DNA from: Lanius collurio
Lineage: Eukaryota > Chordata > Aves > Passeriformes > Laniidae
Reading direction: 5' to 3'
Assembly: GCA_020086605.1 (NCBI GenBank)
Contig: JACBWW010000003.1
Coordinates: 51,550,734 to 51,614,733 of the forward strand
DNA length: 64,000 nucleotides
Shown here: positions 56,904 through 64,000 of the stretch, one piece after another
Numbering within the stretch: the first letter of the stretch is position 1
How the letters are laid out: every line of letters starts with the position of its first letter
Notes under the pieces: model-generated
What the model was told of the DNA's origin: nothing
What the model saw: only the letters and a program-made list of their open reading frames with translations
The model's database searches: none
Translations under genes and position numbers: made by a program

Positions 56904-59900
56904 ACTGGAGTGTAATAGGTGGATAGTACTGTGGACAGTATTTTTTGTTCATTTAAATCATTGAATCTTTTAAATCAGTGATCTCTGATCACCTGCTCTT
57001 GTTTCTCACTATTTTGCCATACATGACTAAGAAACAAGTTCTTTGACAAGCCCTATTTAGAATTCCTTGAGTTATTTTTCCATCTCTGTTGAAAACTTAA
57101 ATAATTGCTGTGGCAGTGTTTCCAATGAACCTGATAATGAAAGAAGGTGGACACGCTGGTATGGTTTCATGACAGCAACTAAACACCTGGGCAAATTTAA
57201 ACATGTGAATATTCCTGGCAGAAAGAGATTCTGTTATTTGTTCAAAATGGTCAGCATGTTTTCGACTGATTTCTTTAAAACAAAATGTAAGTTATTTGTT
57301 GGCAACTGCAAGATAAGGTATAGCGTCTGTGTTATGAGCAAGCATTTGCTGTGTGCTGCTTCATTCCACTTTCATGTCAGATTAACCTCTGAGGTAACCC
57401 TTGATGTTTTCAGACTGTTGCACGTGCACTGCTTTACCTGTATACATGGCTGCCTGCAGAACTGAGAAAATAGCTTTGCAATTTATGTGTTGAATGTCTT
57501 GAATTTTTACTGGAAAGAATATTTATTCTTTTATTTCCTCATAAAACAGAAGACAGTCTTCTACAAATATACCCTTCCATTTGTAAACAATATCTATAAT
57601 ATTGTAGTCTTAATTTTTTTTTTTTTTTTTTTTTACAAAAATAAATGTGGAAAATGTAGAAAGACAGGGGAAAGAAAAACCCGGGGGGGGGGGGGGGGGA
57701 GGAACGCTCTTAACCTGCATTCTTCCAAATACTTTAGAGAGGGTAGATTACAGATATCGCTAGTTTATGTTTGGGGATGGGTCTTTTTTTCTTACTTTTT
57801 CCAACTTGTTTTCAAACCTTGTTTGAAAATTGGTGAAAATATATTTATAAATAGTAAAGTTTTCAGAAATTGGAAGATCTTCTAATCAGAGATCACAATG
57901 AGCCAAAAGACATATATAGGATGACTGATGTAATGAATGTGGCCATCCAATCTCATCAGCACCAAAATACTAGAACAGAAGTTGCTAGAACTGCTGTTCA
58001 GGCTGGTAAATAGAGCAGTGACTGCCTAGTGGTTTTCTTTAAACAACTGCTCTAGGCTGGTTTAATCTTATGATGTCTTAGGGGATGTTTTTGCACAGTA
58101 GAGGATATACACTGCAGCAAAAAAATTTCCATTGTTACAGCTGTGTTTGGAATTCCAGTAACCCATATCAGTTCCATTAATAAACCTGTTGTCAAGTAAA
58201 AATTGTCAAGTTGAAATTTAGAAACACTCTGATGTTGTAATCCCTCATTACAACACTCTGACATGAATTATTACTCTTATGGAAATTGTTCTTTTGTATT
58301 TTTGATAGGAAAAGGCTCAGGAATGCTGGAAAATGTGTAGGATGAAGCAATTCCCCGAAGATATATTTGTACCCTGTGTTTGTATTCTCAAATATACAGA
58401 GCACTTAGCAAGTAAACTCCACTGGAACCTGGATTTCCAATAGCCATGATATTCAACCAAATCAATCAACATTTGAAACTGATCAATTTGCATAACAATT
58501 GTGGAAATTTAACTCATAGAATTGAGAATTCACCAGGTTGTCCAACTACCTGATAAACAAGTTCAAATGGCATGGAATATTTATTTTGCTGGATGCAGTT
58601 GTGGGGAAAATAACTGCAAAGAGATAATAGTTTTGCTTTTTCAAGAATATGCATTTACATAATTTTTAAGTCTTCCTGGAAATGTGTGAAGTGTTATTGG
58701 CACAGAAGCCTATTACTTTAGGTGCCAAATAAAAGGGTCTGCAGGGCTTGAATTTAGTATATTCAGATTTTCAGGGATTCCTGCTTTTCAGGATTTCTGG
58801 GAAAATTGTGACTGGGTGGAAATTAAAATGTGTAGGACACATGGTGTATGCTGACCAAGCAGCTCATCTTGAGTGTAAAGGAAGCCCTGGACATGGGAGA
58901 AACACTGATATGGAACAGTTCTCCCAGTACACCACTTCTGATCTAGGCTATATTAAAACAGGATGCAGATGAATGTTTACAACTGCTTTTGAAGAGGTCA
59001 CACAATGAAAACAATAGCTTCTAGAGGGACATAAACTTCAGCTGAATGTTTTGTGTATCAGTATGACAGAAACAAAAGTACAACACACAGAATAAATTTT
59101 ATTTCTGCTGTATTGCTGAATAAAAGGTAGTTTATTGTTTTAGAAGATGCCCCTCCTCTGGTCTCACTCACAATGAGAAGAACAAAGCTTTCATTCATAG
59201 CATTTGATTAAAAATATAACTTGGAAAAAACAGGCCTAGAAATGAGGATGTTACTATGAATACTACCCAATAAAAGACCATGGCTAATCTTCTTTACATT
59301 ATTTTCATTTCACTGCTGAATTATTAAACAGCAATTTTTCTACTGCTTTGAACTCTGAAATGGCATTTTCTGCAATACTTATGCTCTCTGGTACACTGCA
59401 TCAATCAAATCCGGCTGCCACAGATTTCAAATAGCTTGTTGGAAAAATGTGGTGATTTAACATGCTGCCTGTACTCAATGCCTTGACAAAACTGCAAAGT
59501 AGTGAGAACATTTTCATTAAAAATAATTATCCACTACTGGCTTCCTAATGGAGTTTTGGTTAATTAGCAATTATTTACATGGGAAATATTAAGACAGTTT
59601 AAACCTGTCCTTAACACTCTCCCATTCTTCATTTACTATAAAGCCAAATGAAAACCTGTAAATGAAGCTGTTGGTGAATCAAGAGATTTAGGTCTGCCTC
59701 TGCTCAATAATGAGCTGCTTGTAGCAGTGATCAGTACACTGGCATCAGATTACATACAGAATGCTTCAAGATACCATCAGTCAAACTCAGATTTATCAAG
59801 AAGGATTCCCCATCCTTCAGCCAGTTTAATACATGTCCTTCTGCATCATATGACACAGCTGCAGGCAAGTGGCTGTTGTCCAGATGTCTATAATCAACTT

Positions 59901-60270
59901 TCTTCCTTTATAGGCATAGAAAACTTTCAGTTCCAAGTAGGTTACTTACTGTTTTCACTGGGAAGATGTTTTTCTTCTTAATTCTCTATCATCATGAAGA
60001 AATAATGGAAAACAGTTTAATTGTAGTTCCCTTTGAAAAAATTATTTCTCCTGCTATTAAATATTAAATAGCTTGGACTGAATTTTATCTGGAAATCCCA
60101 ATTAAAATAAGAACAAAGAAATCATGGTTGGACATCTAGAAATCAGAAATCAAGTAAATGCAAAAACTCTGTGTTCAGAAGCATTGCAATCCAAATGGAA
60201 AATAACAGACTGACAAACTGCTGTTGACAACCCACTAGGAACTGAAGCTGTTGTATGACTGTTTTCAAAG
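56904..60270. other. AT-rich non-coding sequence with homopolymer tracts
   Basis: One plus-strand frame is open from 57067 to 57885 except for a single TGA at 57463-57465, but it runs through T21 (57614-57634) and G17 (57683-57699). No protein family was recognised, so I treat it as chance. Nothing else was seen. Confidence 0.4.
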
Positions 60271-60780
60271 AATGAAACTTGTGACTGATGTCAACCTGAC
60301 ATCAGGGCTGAGCAACTTGCACGTGTAGCGCTATTTCAGCAGGCGCGCTCTTTGGATCTGGTGAACTGGAAGCTGTGGGGAAAAGGCAGGACTGGTAAGA
60401 CAAAAAAGGGGTTGACAGGGCTGCTGTGAGGCTGGCTAACTGGTATATAACCTGCTGCCCGGGAACAGGGTTGCGTCAGTGGCATCAGAAACTCAGACAT
60501 CTTAAACCTGCTCTGCGGCTGCGTGGGGGTTGCAGGAGGGGTTGGGGGATGGTGGGAAAGGAGGTCAGATGGCTGCAGGCTGAGCAGGTGCCACCGAGGC
60601 CCTTGGCAACCAATGGCTGCTATGGCTGTTCTGTCAGCAGGACGTGAGACCTCGGCTGGGCAGACGGATGCATGGCGGAGCTGCCAGATGAATAAGGCTT
60701 GGCAAGCCTGAAGGCAGGGATGGAAATCTGGAGCCTCCAGCCAAAAGCAGAGAATTAGTCAAGTCCAGTCTGGATATAGA
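60271..60780 (+). promoter_or_regulatory. GC-rich TATA/CCAAT segment, possible promoter or old LTR
   Basis: It starts with a 9-bp inverted repeat, CTGATGTCA-ACC-TGACATCAG (60285-60305), then CpG-containing GTAGCGCTATTTCAG and CAGGCGCGCTC. It has a TATA-type GGTATATAACC near 60440-60450, GC-rich sequence, and CAACCAATGG near 60607. No coding exon or LTR termini were found, so its nature is open. Confidence 0.3.
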
Positions 60781-62519
60781 ACACTGCAAGCACAATTGCA
60801 GTTCACCCAATTTTCCTAACTAATCTTGTATTTATAGCTATTTTATATGTATGCATTGTTGTTTTCTTCAATGTGCTTTATTATTTTTAATTACATAAAC
60901 CACAATAATTTTAACATAGCTGTGAAGATGGTTTAAGTTCATGTTAGAAATGTGTAGAATAAAACATAACTGTAAATCTCAAAAATATTCTTACATTGCA
61001 CAAGAAACAAACTTTCAATTTTTTTTATAAGCAAAGCATACATTTTTCCTATATGAACATCCACACAAGCAAAAATGAGAGACTCAAATTTTAAAAACTG
61101 TATACATAAAATTAAGTTTCTAATTGCTTACTGTGAATCGAGTTAAACAGCAGCTGAAAACAGAAATCTAAGTAAAACCTTAGGCAACTAGCTTTGGAAA
61201 TCTTGGCTTTAAGAAGAGCATAACATATGCATTGATCCACCATTAGTGATTCTGGCTTACTGAATTGGCTGGACACAGTGACAGATTCCTGCCTTGTCAG
61301 CACTTGTATCTGGAGGAGGCATTGACAGAGATGTGGTTATCCATTGTCAGGAAACAAAAAGACACTTGAACAGAACTTCATATACTGTTTGTACTGTTTC
61401 ATTCAAAACAGATTTTCATACTTTTAGTTGATTAATCAGTTTGCTGGACTATTTTATCTGACTGTACTTTGTGCTGATAGCCATATAAATCAAATTTTGC
61501 AGAACATTAGAGAATTTTGGATTACATCCTGAAAGTTTGCATTTCATGTCCAGTGATTCATCAGTATATGCACGAATATGTGAACTATTATATTCACAAT
61601 ATAGGAAGTTAGTGACAGTCATACTTTTTATGAACTCTCTTCCTCTCATAAATTTATATAGCTAAATAGATGTTCAAAAATATGTATTAAAAATATAGTC
61701 ATTATTGTACGGTAAATTAATAAATAGATCTGTTCATTTAATATATTCTGTCCACATTTTGTACAGAATTCAGCCCAGCAACCTGATTAGTATCCCTGGA
61801 TGGAGTTGAAGAAAAAGTTCTGAAAAGAAATCGTGAATCTGTACAAGTTTCAGGAGCTGCTTTTCTTATTACATATCCATTTGTGTAGCCAAATGCACAG
61901 TCCATCTGTCTGCAAGCAGCATAAACAATAGCATATGTTCACAGAGTGGCAAAGAAAGTTGGAATTATATTTAAATAGAGGTCACAAACTCATAAATCCT
62001 GTACTGTATCTAGGCCTAATTGGTTTGCAGTTAAAATTTCATTGTGTCATCTTCCTTTACTTTTCAGTGAAAAGTTTTACTGGAAGATTGCATATTGATA
62101 CAATTTAGTCATCACTTTACTGGTTTTAAAACTAAATTTTGAAAAAATTATATTTGTCTACCTGGCATGAGGAAAAGTACAGAGAGAAAAGTAATTTATG
62201 AAAGGGGTTAAAAAGAATAGAGAATGGTAAGTATCACATTCTTTCTCTCGTTTCCACCAATTACACATTTTGGAGAAGATGTATATCATTTTCTCTCAAA
62301 TGGAAAACTACTCAACTTTATTTTCCACATATAATATATTCTCTTGAATACTCCTCTGAAAACTCACTCTTTCCTTCTTTATTGGGAAGTTTAATATACC
62401 CCTAATCCATTTTTCATATGAGAAAGGATGAAAGAATCACAGATTTTGTTTAAATTTTGCTCTCGGGTGGGCGATAAGTGCAGCCAATAAGTTATTAATT
62501 GTTCATCAACAGTTATTAA
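60781..62519. other. AT-rich non-coding sequence
   Basis: No gene or known repeat was recognised. Confidence 0.5.
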
Positions 62520-63095
62520 TGTGTCCAGCAGGACTAAGGTAGTGATCATTCCCCTGTACTCAGCAGTGCCAAGGCTGCAACTTGAATTTTGTGCTCAGTT
62601 TTGGGCCCTTCACTACAAGGGACTGGAAGGGATGGAGTGCATCTAGAGAAGGGCAACAGAGCTGGTGAAGGGTCTAGAGCACAAGTGTGTGATGGGAGGC
62701 AGCTGAGGGTGCTGGGTGTGTTTAGCCTGGAGAAAAAGAGGCTCAGGGAAGACCTTATCATTCCCTACAACTCCCTTGAAAGAAGGCTGTAGCCACGTGG
62801 GGGTTGGTCTCTTCTTGCAGGTAACATGTGACAGGATGAGAGGAAATGGCCTCAAGCTGTGGAAGGGAGGCCTAAATTGGATATTAGGAAGATATTTCTC
62901 CTTGAAAGGGTTGTCATGCTTTGTAACAGGCTGTTCAAGGAAGTCCTGGAGTCACCATTCCTGGAGGTGTTTATAAATTGGGTAGATATGTCACTTATTG
63001 ACATGGTGGCAGACTTGGCAGTGCTGGGTTAACAGCTGGACTTAAGGACCTTAAAGGTCTTTTCCAGCTGAAGTGATTCTGTGATTCTATGATTT
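62520..63095 (+). mobile_element. CR1 LINE 3' end
   Basis: The plus strand shows the CR1 ORF2 C-terminal segment (QFWALHYKG-like sequence, LGVFSLEKKRLREDLIIPYN, GVGLFLQVTCDRMRGNGLKL, LDIRKIFL-like sequence). The 3' UTR follows (CAGTGCTGGGTTAACAGCTG, GGACCTTAAAGGTCTTTTCC) with the terminal GATTCTGTGATTCTATGATT. Frameshifts are present. Confidence 0.9.
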
Positions 63096-63189
63096 TTTTC
63101 CACAAATAGAAGAAAAAAACTCTGAAGATTCCTGCAGCACTTGTGCATATAGGGTCCCTGTTGGGATCCAACCTCATGACAGTTATCTC

Positions 63190-63265
63190 TGCTCATGGGA
63201 GGAGGGGTTAGTATTAGAGGATCTTTAAGGTCCTTCCAAACCATGATTTTATGGTTCTATAGTGC
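63190..63265 (+). mobile_element. CR1 LINE 3'-terminal fragment
   Basis: AGGATCTTTAAGGTCCTTCC followed by AAACCATGATTTTATGGTTC is the last 60-70 bp of a CR1. It is a separate insertion about 95 bp beyond the previous one. Confidence 0.7.
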
Positions 63266-64000
63266 AATCTTTTCAAGCAGTCATAACATTTGCTGTGAGC
63301 AGTAAGCCTTATGGAGTTTACCTTGATAGCAGTTCCTGAAAAATCACACATCTTTTTTTGCCTTCATCACTGTAGGTCCTTATCAAGAACCCTAGCAGGA
63401 AATGAAATATGGAAAAGAAGGAGACATAGTATTCTCTTTATTGTTAATTATTAAGCAGATTTTTTTTTTTTTGCTTCATTTATGGCAATTCTTTGAATAC
63501 AAGCTTTTCTCTCTCTCTACTAACTTCTAAAATAAAAGTAAAAGATGCCTACATAAGATAAATATGGTTACCATTTATATCCACCTGCTTAAAATAGGAA
63601 AGTTCCTTTACTAGTGACTTTAAAGAGAGTGGGAAAACCTGCTGTAATACTACATTTATGATCATAAAGGCATGCTTTCCTCTAGAAACTGCAATTCTGA
63701 AATGTTCAAATATCTTTTCTCTGATGTCCATTGGGTAAATCTGATCTTGCTTTGAGATCTAGGCTTAAGATCTCTCAGATTTTGTCTCCAGATTATTACT
63801 CTGCTCCTGGTTTTTTTCCTTCCCTTTTGTCTTGGTTTGAAAAGACAGATGTCTGTTAAGGAAGACAGGAGCCTCCCTTGAGGTGAAGGATGCAACCCCC
63901 TTCTCTCTGAATTATTATAATTTTGAAATTAAGGGGCTTTCAGGCAAAGATATAAGGAATAGGAATAACAGTTCTTTACTAAAATACAGATATATAAACA
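63266..64000. other. AT-rich non-coding sequence
   Basis: Nothing recognised to the end of the window. Confidence 0.5.

Noticed and set aside
57067..57885. A gene of about 270 codons interrupted by one stop
   Set aside because: The frame passes through T21 and G17 homopolymers and shows no recognisable domain, so it is most likely chance.
1..64000. CRISPR arrays, operons, ribosome binding sites, attachment sites
   Set aside because: The sequence is vertebrate nuclear DNA. No regularly spaced repeats or prokaryotic gene organisation were found.

Overview
The window looks like an intergenic or intronic stretch of a bird nuclear genome, most likely a songbird (Passeriformes). Three signals support this: many 5'-truncated CR1 LINE copies ending in the ATTCTGTGATTCTGT-type 3' terminus; a tRNA-Ile-headed SINE with a CR1 tail at 1862-2008, as in the passerine TguSINE1 family; and several LTR families of a type abundant in birds. 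No host protein-coding gene can be called with confidence. There are no rRNA or functional tRNA genes, no CRISPR array and no bacterial features. Most of the DNA is AT-rich and shows no recognisable gene.

Layout. 0-10 kb: an RT-less CR1, the SINE, a CR1 3' end (3.9-4.2 kb), a GC-rich island at 6.8-7.55 kb that may be a 3'-terminal exon or retrocopy on the minus strand, and a CR1 RT fragment at 9.8 kb. 10-25 kb: scattered CR1 pieces, a minus-strand LTR at 19.8-20.4 kb, and an assembly gap (21470-21838) whose right edge is one arm of a perfect inverted repeat. 25-30 kb: the densest region, with nested insertions. A plus-strand CR1 is split first by an LTR (about 25.5-26.3 kb) and then by a complete small provirus on the minus strand (26607-29498). 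30-45 kb: more LTRs (31.1, 36.8-37.4, 44.4-45.2 kb), CR1 ends and a second RT-less CR1 (42.1-43.1 kb). 51-57 kb: two LTRs of one family in the same orientation, with an expanded CR1 between them. 60.3-60.8 kb: a GC-rich TATA/CCAAT segment. 62.5-63.3 kb: CR1 tails.

Main result. The provirus at 26607-29498 has a 291-bp LTR on the right, a left LTR of the same length once a 446-bp nested insert is removed, and a near-perfect 6-bp target duplication in the CR1. Reading leftward it carries a betaretrovirus-like Gag matrix ORF, then a CpG-rich segment, then an intronless cold-shock domain of the Y-box (YBX) type, then the second LTR. No protease, pol or env is visible. The simplest reading is a defective ERVK-type retrovirus that captured a host Y-box gene, organised like the acute transducing retroviruses but with a nucleic-acid-binding gene as cargo. 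I know of no described family with this layout, but I could not search for one.
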